From Fimbriimonadaceae bacterium (lineage in GTDB: Bacteria; Armatimonadota; Fimbriimonadia; Fimbriimonadales; Fimbriimonadaceae), in the NCBI GenBank assembly GCA_019454665.1, contig JACFNW010000124.1:1-6724 (forward strand): 6,724 nt of DNA, given 5' to 3'. A program made the position numbers and the translations under genes. This document shows positions 1 to 5,655 of the stretch, piece by piece (positions within the stretch are counted from its first letter, which is position 1; the number at the start of each line of letters is the position of its first letter). The notes under the pieces were generated by a model. The model ran no database searches and was not told the origin of the DNA. It worked only from the letters and a program-made list of their open reading frames with translations.

Positions 1-396
1 GACTTCGCCCAGGCCTACGTGATCGCGCACGAGGTCGGGCACCACGTGCAGAACCTTCTCGGCGTGGCCGGGCGCGTTCACGAGCAGCGTCGGCGACTCT
101 CCGAGTCCGAAGCCAACCGGCTCTCGGTGAAGATGGAGCTACAGGCGGATTACTATGCTGGCGTGTGGGCCCACCACGCGCGGCGCATGGCCTCGCTCGA
201 CGAGCAGGATTTGGAGGAGGCGATGCGAGCCGCCGAAGCCATCGGCGACGATGCGATCCAAAAGAAGGCGCGGGGCCACGTGGTGCCGGACTCGTTCACG
301 CACGGCACCTCGGAGCAACGGCGTCGGTGGTTTTTGCAGGGCTGGCGCACCGGCGACCCGAAGGGCGGCGACACCTTCACCGCCTCGCGGCTGTAG
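1..396 (+). CDS. YpfJ-type neutral zinc metallopeptidase (C-terminal part, 5' end outside window)
   Basis: This is the C-terminal 131 residues of a putative zinc-dependent peptidase of the YpfJ family (Pfam Zn_peptidase, PF04228); the start lies left of the window. The zinc-binding HEVGHH motif (HExxH) is at visible residues 10-15. A downstream [11 protein letters not shown] segment (residues 46-56) supplies the probable third ligand. The conserved [18 protein letters not shown] block near the C-terminus is also typical of the family. The gene ends in TAG and its last 20 bases overlap the 3' end of the convergent FGE-like gene. Family members are usually membrane-anchored or exported, but the N-terminus that would show this is missing. 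Substrates of the family are not known to me. Family assignment is firm; physiological role is open. Confidence 0.93.
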   Translation, partial: DFAQAYVIAHEVGHHVQNLLGVAGRVHEQRRRLSESEANRLSVKMELQADYYAGVWAHHARRMASLDEQDLEEAMRAAEAIGDDAIQKKARGHVVPDSFTHGTSEQRRRWFLQGWRTGDPKGGDTFTASRL

Positions 397-1357
397 GGGC
401 GTCTTTGGCGCACCGAAAGCCGACGTGCATCAAGCCCGTGTCCGGCGAGGACTTCATGCGAGCCGTGGGGCGATACCCCCGACAGTAGTTCGCCGCGCAC
501 AGAAACGAGCCGCCGCGCAGCACCCGCTTCGGCTGGTCCGGCTCGTCGGGGTCGAACGGTTCGGCGGGCCCTTTCGGGTTGGCCGATGCGGCCGTAGCAT
601 AGGCGTCGGGGCGGTACCAGTCGGCGCACCATTCCCAAACGTTTCCCGCCATGTCGAAGAAGCCCCACGGGTTCGGCCCGAACGAGCCGACCGGTGCCGT
701 GGTCTGGAAACCGTCGGTGTTGGTGTTGCGTTCGGGGAACGTGCCCTGCCAGATGTTGGCTTGGGGAGCGTCGTCGTCGAACGGGTCGTCGCCCCAAATG
801 GCGACGGGTTGCTCGCGGCCCGCCTTGGCCGCGTATTCCCACTCGGCTTCGGTGGGCAGCCGCTTGCCCGCCCACTCGGCGTACGCCGCAGCGTCTTCCC
901 AGGCCACCTGAACCACAGGGTGGTCGCCCTTGCCTTCGATGCTGCTCTCCGGACCCTCGGGGTGCCGCCACTGCGCGCCGGGAACGTACGCCCACCCCTC
1001 GCCTTCTTGGAACACCGCCGCCCCGGGAAGGAGGAGCTCGGTCTCCGCGTCGGGAAAGTCCTCGGCTCGCGGCGTCCGCTCGGCCACCGTCACGTAGCCC
1101 GTCGCCACGACGAAGGCGGAGAATTGGTCGTTGGTGACCTCGTGCTCGTCCAGGAAAAACGAGGACACAGCCACTTCGCGCGCGGGGCCCTCGTCGGGCA
1201 TCCCGCGATCCGTGCCGAGCGTGAACGTGCCGCCTTTCACGAACACCATCCCCGGCGGCGGGGGTGCGGCGACCTCCGGCGACTGTTCGCGCGGGGGGTT
1301 GGAGCACCCCGCCAACAGGCACAGGCCAATCAGGCACATCGAGGAGCGATCCTTCAC
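377..1357 (-). CDS. Formylglycine-generating enzyme (SUMF1/FGE family) predicted lipoprotein
   Basis: A 326-residue protein with a lipoprotein signal peptide: a charged start (KDR), a hydrophobic stretch and lipobox LAGC with Cys18. A proline-rich linker follows, then an FGE-sulfatase domain from about residue 36 ([13 protein letters not shown]) to the end. Family blocks include [25 protein letters not shown] and RVLRGGSF. The two catalytic copper-binding cysteines of true FGEs are present with the standard five-residue spacing (Cys287 and Cys292, in [11 protein letters not shown]). It is therefore probably active rather than a non-catalytic SUMF1 relative. FGEs oxidise the Cys of CxPSR in sulfatases to formylglycine, and such a sulfatase is divergent 38 bp away. 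The GTG start at 1357 is preferred because it gives the charged signal peptide and lies 8 nt behind a TATGAT box. An ATG at 1339 with AAGGA about 10 nt upstream is the alternative, but it would leave no positive n-region. Confidence 0.92.
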   Translation of the reverse strand: MKDRSSMCLIGLCLLAGCSNPPREQSPEVAAPPPPGMVFVKGGTFTLGTDRGMPDEGPAREVAVSSFFLDEHEVTNDQFSAFVVATGYVTVAERTPRAEDFPDAETELLLPGAAVFQEGEGWAYVPGAQWRHPEGPESSIEGKGDHPVVQVAWEDAAAYAEWAGKRLPTEAEWEYAAKAGREQPVAIWGDDPFDDDAPQANIWQGTFPERNTNTDGFQTTAPVGSFGPNPWGFFDMAGNVWEWCADWYRPDAYATAASANPKGPAEPFDPDEPDQPKRVLRGGSFLCAANYCRGYRPTARMKSSPDTGLMHVGFRCAKDAPTAARR

Positions 1358-1365
1358 CGAGTACG

Positions 1366-1371
1366 ATCATA
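1366..1371 (-). promoter_or_regulatory. Predicted -10 box of the FGE gene (TATGAT)
   Basis: TATGAT on the minus strand lies 8 nt before the GTG at 1357, so transcription would begin at or within a few bases of that codon and give a nearly leaderless mRNA. No TTGACA-like -35 is visible at the usual distance. If the ATG at 1339 is used instead, the leader would be about 20 nt and would contain AAGGA. Confidence 0.5.
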
Positions 1372-1383
1372 GCGCGATGGGGG

Positions 1384-1389
1384 TATGGT
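1384..1389 (+). promoter_or_regulatory. Predicted -10 box of the sulfatase gene (TATGGT)
   Basis: TATGGT lies 6 nt before the ATG at 1396, the same arrangement as for the divergent FGE gene. There is no Shine-Dalgarno sequence in front of the ATG, which fits leaderless initiation. No clear -35 is seen. The box is 12 nt from the opposing -10, so the two polymerase footprints would overlap. Confidence 0.45.
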
Positions 1390-1395
1390 GCGCCC

Positions 1396-2874
1396 ATGGT
1401 TGCCTGTCTGGCGATGGCCCTTGCGATGGGGCAAGCCGCGCCGCCGAACATCGTGGTCGTGTTCTCGGACGATCACGCGCGGGCCGCGATCTCGGCGTAC
1501 GGATCGAAGCTGATCCAGACCCCGGGCCTCGACCGGATCGCGAAAGAGGGCGTCCGCTTTGACCGCCACATCACGGGCAACCCGCTGTGCGCGCCCAGCC
1601 GTGCCTCGCTCCTTACGGGCAAACACAGCCACGCCAACGGCCACAAAGACAACACGACTTCCTTCGACCCCGGTCAGCCCACGTTCCCCAAGATGCTCCA
1701 GAAGGCGGGCTACGAGACGGCCGTCGTGGGCAAGTGGCACCTGGTTTCCAACCCGACCGGCTTCGATTTCTGGGAGGTGTTGCCCGGGCAGGGCGCGTAC
1801 TACAACCCCGAGTTCATCACGCCTGCGGGCCGCTTGCGGCGGCAGGGCTACTCCACCGAGATCATCACCCAGCGGGCGCTCGATTGGCTGCGCCAGCCCA
1901 GGAGCAAGCCGTTCTTCCTGCTCGTCGGCCACAAGGCGCCGCACCGCTACTGGGCGCCGGGACCGAACGAATACGACTTGTTCAAGGACGAGGTCTTCCC
2001 CGAGCCGCCAACCCTCCGCACCGATTACGCCGCGCTCGCCTCGGGCGCGAAGAAGGCGCTGATGCGTGTGGACAAGCACATGCGGATCAAGAACGACCTT
2101 CTGGTGGACTTCCCGCCACCCGGGCTGGACGCCGAGCAAACGGCTCGGTGGAAGCGGGCGTTCGATGGTCAGGATGCGGAATACCGGGCGCGGCTCGAGC
2201 GCACGGGCGACCTGCTCGGCACAAACTACCAGCGCTACCTGCAGAACTACCTGCGCTGCGTCGCGGCAGTGGACAAGAGCGTCGCCACCCTCATGGACGA
2301 ACTCGATCGGCAGGGGCTGGCCCAGAACACCGTCTTCGTGTACGCCTCGGACCAGGGCTTCTTCCTCGGCGAAAACGGGTGGTACGACAAGCGCTGGTTC
2401 TACGAGCCTTCGGCGGGGACGCCGCTGCTGGTGCGCGCGCCGGGCGTTCGGTCGGGCGTGGTGTCGCAGGTGACGTCCCACGTGGACCTCGCGCCGACGA
2501 TCCTCGAATGGGCCCGCGCGCCCGCTCCCGCCGACCTGCACGGCAAGTCCCTGGGGCCGTTGCTGCGCGGCGGAAACGAGGAGCGGCCGGCGGCGTATGG
2601 GCACTTCTACGAAAGCGACGACCCCGACCACAAGGTGCCCAAGTGGGTCGGCGTGACTACGGCTCGGCACAAGATCGTGTACTACTACGAACTGGGCGAG
2701 TGGGAGTTGTTCGACCTCGCCTCCGACCCCCTGGAGCGGCGCAACCTGTGGCTTTCGGGGCCGGTCGGCCTGAAGCGCGAGATGATGCGGCTGCTGCAGT
2801 CGCGTCAGCGGGAACTGGGCGAGGAGCCCTGGATCCGTTCGCGCGTGGACGCAGCGGTGCGGGCGGCTTGGTGA
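1396..2874 (+). CDS. Secreted Cys-type sulfatase (S1 family, alkaline phosphatase superfamily)
   Basis: A 492-residue sulfatase that would hydrolyse sulfate esters, probably on sulfated sugars or polysaccharides. The first ~15 residues form a short hydrophobic leader ending GQAA, a plausible but weak Sec signal without a positive n-region. Core motifs are the metal-binding Asp pair in FSDDH (25-26), LCAPSR with Cys65 as the formylglycine site, GKWHL (Lys113, His115), GHKAPH (179-183), ASDQG (Asp319, Gln320) and DKRWFYE (Lys332). The C-terminal ELFDLASDPLERRNL block is typical of S1 enzymes. The GHKAPHRYW and C-terminal patterns recall iduronate- or GlcNAc-6-sulfatase-like subfamilies, but the substrate cannot be read from sequence. 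The ATG at 1396 is chosen because the domain begins soon after it and upstream codons overlap the FGE gene. The divergent FGE is its likely activating enzyme. Confidence 0.94.
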   Translation: MVACLAMALAMGQAAPPNIVVVFSDDHARAAISAYGSKLIQTPGLDRIAKEGVRFDRHITGNPLCAPSRASLLTGKHSHANGHKDNTTSFDPGQPTFPKMLQKAGYETAVVGKWHLVSNPTGFDFWEVLPGQGAYYNPEFITPAGRLRRQGYSTEIITQRALDWLRQPRSKPFFLLVGHKAPHRYWAPGPNEYDLFKDEVFPEPPTLRTDYAALASGAKKALMRVDKHMRIKNDLLVDFPPPGLDAEQTARWKRAFDGQDAEYRARLERTGDLLGTNYQRYLQNYLRCVAAVDKSVATLMDELDRQGLAQNTVFVYASDQGFFLGENGWYDKRWFYEPSAGTPLLVRAPGVRSGVVSQVTSHVDLAPTILEWARAPAPADLHGKSLGPLLRGGNEERPAAYGHFYESDDPDHKVPKWVGVTTARHKIVYYYELGEWELFDLASDPLERRNLWLSGPVGLKREMMRLLQSRQRELGEEPWIRSRVDAAVRAAW

Positions 2875-2880
2875 GGCGGG

Positions 2881-3312
2881 TCAGAAGAGGTACTCGAAGT
2901 CCAGGCCCCTGAACCGTTCAAACGCTCTGTCGGTGGAGGCCAGTCGGCAACCGCTGGCGATGGCAAACGCGGCGAGGTAAGCATCCATCCAGACCTTCGG
3001 CGAAGCTGTTTCGATGTTGGACAACTCGCGCCACAGGTCGACAGTACCTGGTGGTTCTGGCAAAACCGTGGTGGTTGGATGCGAGGCTAGATCGTCGAAG
3101 ACCTGCCAGGCCGCCCGATTGGAAAGAGGTGTGCTACCGTATCCTTCCATCACGGCACGGGTCGTAAAAAGCCTCATCAGGCTGTGCTGAGTCGCACGAC
3201 AGAAAGCGACGCTCTGAGTGGGCTGCTTCCAGAACCAAGACGTCGCTGCCCCGAAGTGCTGGTGCCCGCTGATCGCCAGTGCCAACCATACGTTTGTGTC
3301 GGCGAGGGTCAT
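2881..3312 (-). CDS. VapC-like PIN-domain toxin (putative ribonuclease)
   Basis: A 143-residue PIN-domain protein covering the whole fold. The N-terminal LADTNVWLAL motif supplies Asp5, and the C-terminal part supplies Asp110 (WMDAYLAAFA) and Asp128 (STDRAF). At the usual second acidic position it has Gln42 in CRATQHSLMRL; from memory this is normal in one VapC subgroup. VapC toxins are Mg-dependent RNases that cut tRNA or rRNA and are silenced by a bound VapB. The ATG lies 3 nt after the stop of the upstream antitoxin gene, so the two are surely co-transcribed. The gene ends 6 bp from the convergent sulfatase stop, with no visible terminator between them. Local base composition looks lower in GC than the sulfatase gene. 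Confidence 0.88.
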   Translation of the reverse strand: MTLADTNVWLALAISGHQHFGAATSWFWKQPTQSVAFCRATQHSLMRLFTTRAVMEGYGSTPLSNRAAWQVFDDLASHPTTTVLPEPPGTVDLWRELSNIETASPKVWMDAYLAAFAIASGCRLASTDRAFERFRGLDFEYLF

Positions 3313-3315
3313 GGC

Positions 3316-3585
3316 CTATTCGGTCGGCTCCTGACCAAGGATCTCGGCCACGCGTTCGGGAGTCATCTCAAGCTCTGGTGGAGCCGGGTGGGCGACCACG
3401 ATCACGGGCAGGCCGGTGATCGGGTTCTTCTCGATGCGCGCGACGGCGGTGGGAGCCTCCCGTGAAGCGGCCAGACCCACGCGAAGGAACTCGGAAACCA
3501 GGTCCTTTAGCTTGCGGCCCCGTAGCGCCGCCTCGACCTTGATCTCTCGGAACAGGTCGTCGGGGATGTCCAAAGCGGTTTTCAT
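3316..3585 (-). CDS. VapB-like antitoxin (ribbon-helix-helix type)
   Basis: An 89-residue protein beginning MKTALDIPDDLFREIKVEAALRG, a typical N-terminal strand plus two helices of a ribbon-helix-helix or VapB-type DNA-binding antitoxin (residues 1-40). The C-terminal half (about 45-89, including PITGLPVIVVAHP) is the part expected to wrap the PIN toxin encoded directly downstream. Antitoxins of this kind neutralise the toxin and repress their own promoter. The ATG at 3585 matches the conserved family start and sits 7 nt behind a TAATCT box. An AGGA lies 3 nt before the ATG, too close to be a good Shine-Dalgarno sequence. Confidence 0.86.
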   Translation of the reverse strand: MKTALDIPDDLFREIKVEAALRGRKLKDLVSEFLRVGLAASREAPTAVARIEKNPITGLPVIVVAHPAPPELEMTPERVAEILGQEPTE

Positions 3586-3592
3586 GTTTCCT

Positions 3593-3598
3593 AGATTA
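3593..3598 (-). promoter_or_regulatory. Predicted extended -10 of the vapBC-like operon (TAATCT)
   Basis: TAATCT on the minus strand is preceded by TGG, giving an extended -10 (TGn-TAATCT), and lies 7 nt before the antitoxin ATG. This would produce a leaderless or near-leaderless mRNA. No convincing -35 is present, which is common for extended -10 promoters. Confidence 0.5.
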
Positions 3599-3668
3599 CC
3601 ATGTTTCCACTTTTCTGGGGTCCGTCGCGATCTTGGCAGTTGTTCGACGCCAACATTGCGAACTCGGA

Positions 3669-3760
3669 CCTTCTCCTGGGGGAGGAGGTGGCCGCAGGCC
3701 GGATGAGGGCGACGAAGGCCAGCCGCCTAGGCGGTTCCAGGCTCTCGTCGGCGAAGGAAC
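3669..3760. repeat. Hairpin-rich intergenic element between the two toxin-antitoxin pairs
   Basis: Four inverted repeats are packed into about 90 bp between the RelE-like stop and the VapB-like promoter. They are CCTTCTCC/GGAGGAGG with a 4-nt loop and one wobble pair (3669-3688); GGCC-GCA-GGCC (3690-3700); a perfect 12-bp palindrome CCGCCTAGGCGG (3723-3734) inside an outer CGACGA/TCGTCG stem (3710-3750); and GGTTCC/GGAACC (3733-3738 with 3756-3761). The segment resembles the mobile REP-type intergenic elements of other GC-rich genomes. It could also act as a terminator for the upstream RelE-type operon, although it has no T-run. No second copy is present in this window, so the repeat status is inference. 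Confidence 0.45.
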
Positions 3761-4063
3761 CTATGGATGCGGCGTGATCGAGACGACCGTCACGGTGTCC
3801 TTCCCGGGTCCGTAGTGCCAGAACACCCGCCAGGCAGACGGCGTTCGGTTCTCGACGTAGCTTTCCCAAACGTCCTCGCCGTTTGGGCCTTTGAGTTCGG
3901 CGTACTTGTGCGAGTTAAGGCCGGGGTGTCTGGGGTTCGCTTCGAGCAAGCCAAGGCATCTCCGAACGCGTTTGAGTTTGACGAGGTCTTTCGTGCGGGG
4001 GTCGTGCTCCAGGTCGCGAAGTTGCGCCTTGGCCTCGGTCGAGAAGAGCAGCTTGAGGGCCAC
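3761..4063 (-). CDS. RelE/ParE-family toxin
   Basis: A 100-residue basic protein of the RelE/ParE toxin superfamily. It has an N-terminal strand (ALKLLFSTEAKAQL), two charged helices (residues 11-42), and a C-terminal sheet with HKYAELKGPNGEDVWESYVENRTPSAWRVFW (52-82) ending in VVSITPHP. RelE-type members cleave mRNA on the ribosome and ParE-type members inhibit gyrase; the sequence alone does not separate these. The gene begins with GTG 6 nt after the stop of the upstream antitoxin gene, with GGAG about 9 nt before the start inside that gene, so translation is probably coupled. Downstream lies a hairpin-rich intergenic element. Confidence 0.85.
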   Translation of the reverse strand: MALKLLFSTEAKAQLRDLEHDPRTKDLVKLKRVRRCLGLLEANPRHPGLNSHKYAELKGPNGEDVWESYVENRTPSAWRVFWHYGPGKDTVTVVSITPHP

Positions 4064-4069
4064 GGGGAA

Positions 4070-4351
4070 CTACTCCGAGTCGGCTTCCGAATCGACAAAC
4101 TCTGCGAAGGAACCGAGATCGTGGGTCTCGCCTCGCGCGGACTGTTCCAGCCCTCTCCGGACGGATGCCAGCGCTTCGGGGTTGTCGTACAGCCAAGCCT
4201 CCCGCTCGTGGCGCACCACGACGGGCGACAGCAGGATGTCGCCGTTCGGCTGGTGTTGCACCGCAAACAGCTTGTCCCGGTGCTCCTTGCCGATCGAGAT
4301 TCGACCTGCCGAGTCGGGCCGCCACAGTTCCGCGTCGTGGATGGTGTTCAT
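4070..4351 (-). CDS. AbrB/MazE-type antitoxin of the RelE-like toxin
   Basis: A 93-residue acidic protein. The N-terminal half carries a swapped-hairpin AbrB-like pattern (PDSAGRISIGKEHR, residues 12-25, then DILLSPVV). The C-terminal half (REAWLYDNPEALASVRRGLEQSARGETHDLGSF, 50-82) matches the toxin-binding tail common in such antitoxins. It would bind DNA at its own promoter and neutralise the RelE/ParE-type toxin encoded 6 nt downstream. I chose the ATG at 4351; the in-frame GTG at 4372 would extend the protein by 7 residues but falls inside the tandem operator-like repeat. No clear Shine-Dalgarno sequence precedes either start. A consensus TATAAT promoter lies about 45 nt upstream. Confidence 0.82.
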   Translation of the reverse strand: MNTIHDAELWRPDSAGRISIGKEHRDKLFAVQHQPNGDILLSPVVVRHEREAWLYDNPEALASVRRGLEQSARGETHDLGSFAEFVDSEADSE

Positions 4352-4358
4352 TGCAGAC

Positions 4359-4390
4359 TGGGAGATTCCCACAAATGGGAAGAACCCACA
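4359..4390 (-). promoter_or_regulatory. Tandem operator-like repeat upstream of the AbrB-type antitoxin
   Basis: On the minus strand the 15-mer TGTGGG-N4-TCCCA occurs twice, at 4390-4376 and 4373-4359, starting 17 nt apart. Each copy is itself an inverted repeat (TGGG/CCCA), and the two together form a further perfect inverted repeat TTCCCA-CAAA-TGGGAA at 4366-4381. It begins 4 nt downstream of the -10 box, covers the likely transcription start, and ends 7 nt before the ATG. This is the expected place for an autoregulatory operator bound by the antitoxin. An alternative is a switchable 5' leader hairpin. Confidence 0.6.
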
Positions 4391-4394
4391 TAGG

Positions 4395-4422
4395 ATTATA
4401 GACGCCAGTGACCGATGGACAA
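4395..4422 (-). promoter_or_regulatory. Promoter of the AbrB-type antitoxin/toxin operon
   Basis: A perfect TATAAT (4395-4400, minus strand) is separated by 16 nt from TTGTCC (4417-4422), a 4-of-6 match to the -35 consensus. The predicted start of transcription is near 4388, inside the first operator-like repeat. This is the only promoter in the window with both hexamers recognisable. Confidence 0.6.
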
Positions 4423-4454
4423 GAGCTCCGATGGGAAAAGCGGCCGAGGAAACG

Positions 4455-4528
4455 TGGCTGCCGGACTAGGATTCGAACCTAGACGTGCGGCACCAAAAAC
4501 CGCTGTCCTGCCATTAGACGATCCGGCA
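4455..4528 (-). tRNA. tRNA-Gln (anticodon UUG), CCA encoded
   Basis: The minus strand folds into a complete cloverleaf. The acceptor stem is TGCCGGA/TCCGGCA. The D-arm is GTC/GAC with TAATGGCAG loop. The anticodon stem GCGGT/GCCGC encloses loop TTTTGGT, which reads anticodon TTG. The variable loop is ACGT, and the T-arm is CTAGG/CCTAG with TTCGAAT. The discriminator base is G, as in other bacterial tRNA-Gln, and the 3' CCA is encoded. Total length is 74 nt. It lies 27 nt after the stop of the potassium-channel gene on the same strand, so it could be read through from that gene or have its own promoter. No strong terminator is visible downstream. Confidence 0.96.
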
Positions 4529-4555
4529 AACCGGAGGCGATTGTACCCGCCGCGC

Positions 4556-5584
4556 TCATTTGGCTTCGGGAGCCGGGCGCAGCAGGATCAGCACGTCGCC
4601 CCCTTGAAGCGCCATCGTCTGAGCCCGAAGAAAGGCAAAACGATCCGTACCGCGCCGCAGCGAAAGCGCCACCGCCCCCTGCCCATCGGCGACCTCGCGC
4701 GCCGTGCGTCCGACGTCTTCGCCCTGCACGTGGTAGTCCTCGATCTCCGCGCCGCGCCCGTGGTCGAGCAACTCGCCCAAGAAGGACGCCGACACCGGCG
4801 AATCGGTCGAAGCCGCCAACAACCGCCCGCCCGCCACCGAGGGCGCGATCACCACGTTCGCGCCGCTCCGCTCGACCAGACGCACATTTTCGTCCTCGCG
4901 CGCCGCGGCCACGATGGTCACCGAAGGGTTCAGGTCGCGCGCCGTCAGGCACATCAGGACGCAGTCCGAATCGGAATTCGGGGCCACGATGACGTGGGCC
5001 GCCCCGCGAATCCCGGCGTCGAGGAGGTGCCGTTCGCGGGTGGCGTCGCCGCGCAGAGCGGTCAACCCCATGTTCGCGGCGGTCTCCAGGGCGTCGGGGT
5101 CGCGCTCCACCACCAAGATGTGGTTGGGAGGCACGCCGCGCGACAGCAGTTCCTCGGCCGCCGACCTCCCCTTGACGCCGAAACCGCAGATGATCGTGTG
5201 CCCTTTCATAGACTTCCTCAAGCGATTCAGATGGATGGATTCGATGGAACGACGCAGCAACAAGTCGTAGGCCGTGGTCAAGAAGACCAGCCAGATGACC
5301 ACGCGGATCGGCGTGATCGCGAACGTGACGATCCCCGTCGCCCAGTTGGAGATGGGGACGATGTCGCCGTAGCCGACGGTCGTGATCGTCACCACGGCGA
5401 AGTAGAGCAGGTCCAGCGGCGAGAGCGTCCCGTCTCGGTTGTCCTTGATCCCGTCTCGCTGCGTCCACAGCAACAGCCAAACGACGGCCGTCAGGATCAG
5501 AATCGCCAGGAGCCGAAGGCCCAATCCGCGCCAAGGCGACTCGGCGGGCAGGTAGATGCGGCGGTCGGCGTATCGGTCGGCCAT
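4556..5584 (-). CDS. Two-TM potassium channel with RCK (TrkA-N/TrkA-C) domains, MthK-like
   Basis: A 342-residue ligand-gated potassium channel subunit of the inner membrane. TM1 spans about residues 21-40, the pore helix 58-68, and the selectivity filter TTVGYGD 68-74; TM2 spans about 83-105. A cytoplasmic RCK/TrkA-N Rossmann domain starts at 130 (TIICGFGVKGRSA, GxGxxG at 134-139, with Glu160 ending the second strand) and runs to about 260. A TrkA-C domain fills the rest (EDYHVQGEDVGRTAREVADG). The layout matches MthK-type channels, where four subunits form the pore and RCK domains bind Ca or nucleotides. The ligand cannot be inferred here. I chose the ATG at 5584; a GTG at 5599 would add 5 residues but overlaps the TAGAGT box. 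The gene is divergent from the small lamin-tail-like gene. Confidence 0.93.
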   Translation of the reverse strand: MADRYADRRIYLPAESPWRGLGLRLLAILILTAVVWLLLWTQRDGIKDNRDGTLSPLDLLYFAVVTITTVGYGDIVPISNWATGIVTFAITPIRVVIWLVFLTTAYDLLLRRSIESIHLNRLRKSMKGHTIICGFGVKGRSAAEELLSRGVPPNHILVVERDPDALETAANMGLTALRGDATRERHLLDAGIRGAAHVIVAPNSDSDCVLMCLTARDLNPSVTIVAAAREDENVRLVERSGANVVIAPSVAGGRLLAASTDSPVSASFLGELLDHGRGAEIEDYHVQGEDVGRTAREVADGQGAVALSLRRGTDRFAFLRAQTMALQGGDVLILLRPAPEAK

Positions 5585-5597
5585 GGGGACGCCGCTC

Positions 5598-5603
5598 ACT
5601 CTA
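5598..5603 (-). promoter_or_regulatory. Possible -10 box of the potassium-channel gene (TAGAGT)
   Basis: TAGAGT on the minus strand is 13 nt before the ATG at 5584, giving a predicted leader of only about 6 nt and no room for a Shine-Dalgarno site. No -35 match is seen. Support is weaker than for the other boxes because the spacing is longer. Confidence 0.3.
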
Positions 5604-5622
5604 CCACGACCCGTTTTCTCGC

Positions 5623-5638
5623 GAACCTAATCGGGTTC
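5623..5638. promoter_or_regulatory. Inverted repeat in the divergent channel / lamin-tail-like intergenic region
   Basis: GAACC-TAATCG-GGTTC, with perfect 5-bp arms and a 6-nt spacer, sits in the 71-bp gap between two divergent starts, where the channel's -35 region would be. It may be an operator, but short arms like these can occur by chance. Confidence 0.3.
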
Positions 5639-5655
5639 AACTTCCGTCCCTTTGG

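Noticed and set aside
1264..1395. Upstream extension of the sulfatase to an ATG at 1264
   Set aside because: It would run through the FGE signal-peptide region and put 44 unrelated residues before the hydrophobic leader; the ATG at 1396 gives a sensible N-terminus.
153..1451. Long open frame on the minus strand overlapping the FGE gene in another register
   Set aside because: Its product is arginine-, glycine- and proline-rich with no motif, as expected of a shadow frame in GC-rich DNA, while the FGE frame carries clear family signatures.
1354..2670. Long minus-strand frame antisense to the sulfatase
   Set aside because: Low-complexity basic product without recognisable motifs; the plus strand encodes a complete sulfatase.
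4352..4372. GTG at 4372 as the antitoxin start
   Set aside because: It lies inside the tandem operator-like repeat and adds only seven residues; the ATG at 4351 is the better choice, though not proven.
4425..4454. Possible terminator after tRNA-Gln (CGGCCG followed by CTTTT on the minus strand)
   Set aside because: The palindrome is only 6 bp, has no loop and is followed by a short T stretch, which is too weak to call.
4474..5630. Shared CGAACCTA in the tRNA T-arm and in the channel upstream region, considered as an attachment-site duplication
   Set aside because: Eight bases are too few, and no integrase gene is visible in the window.
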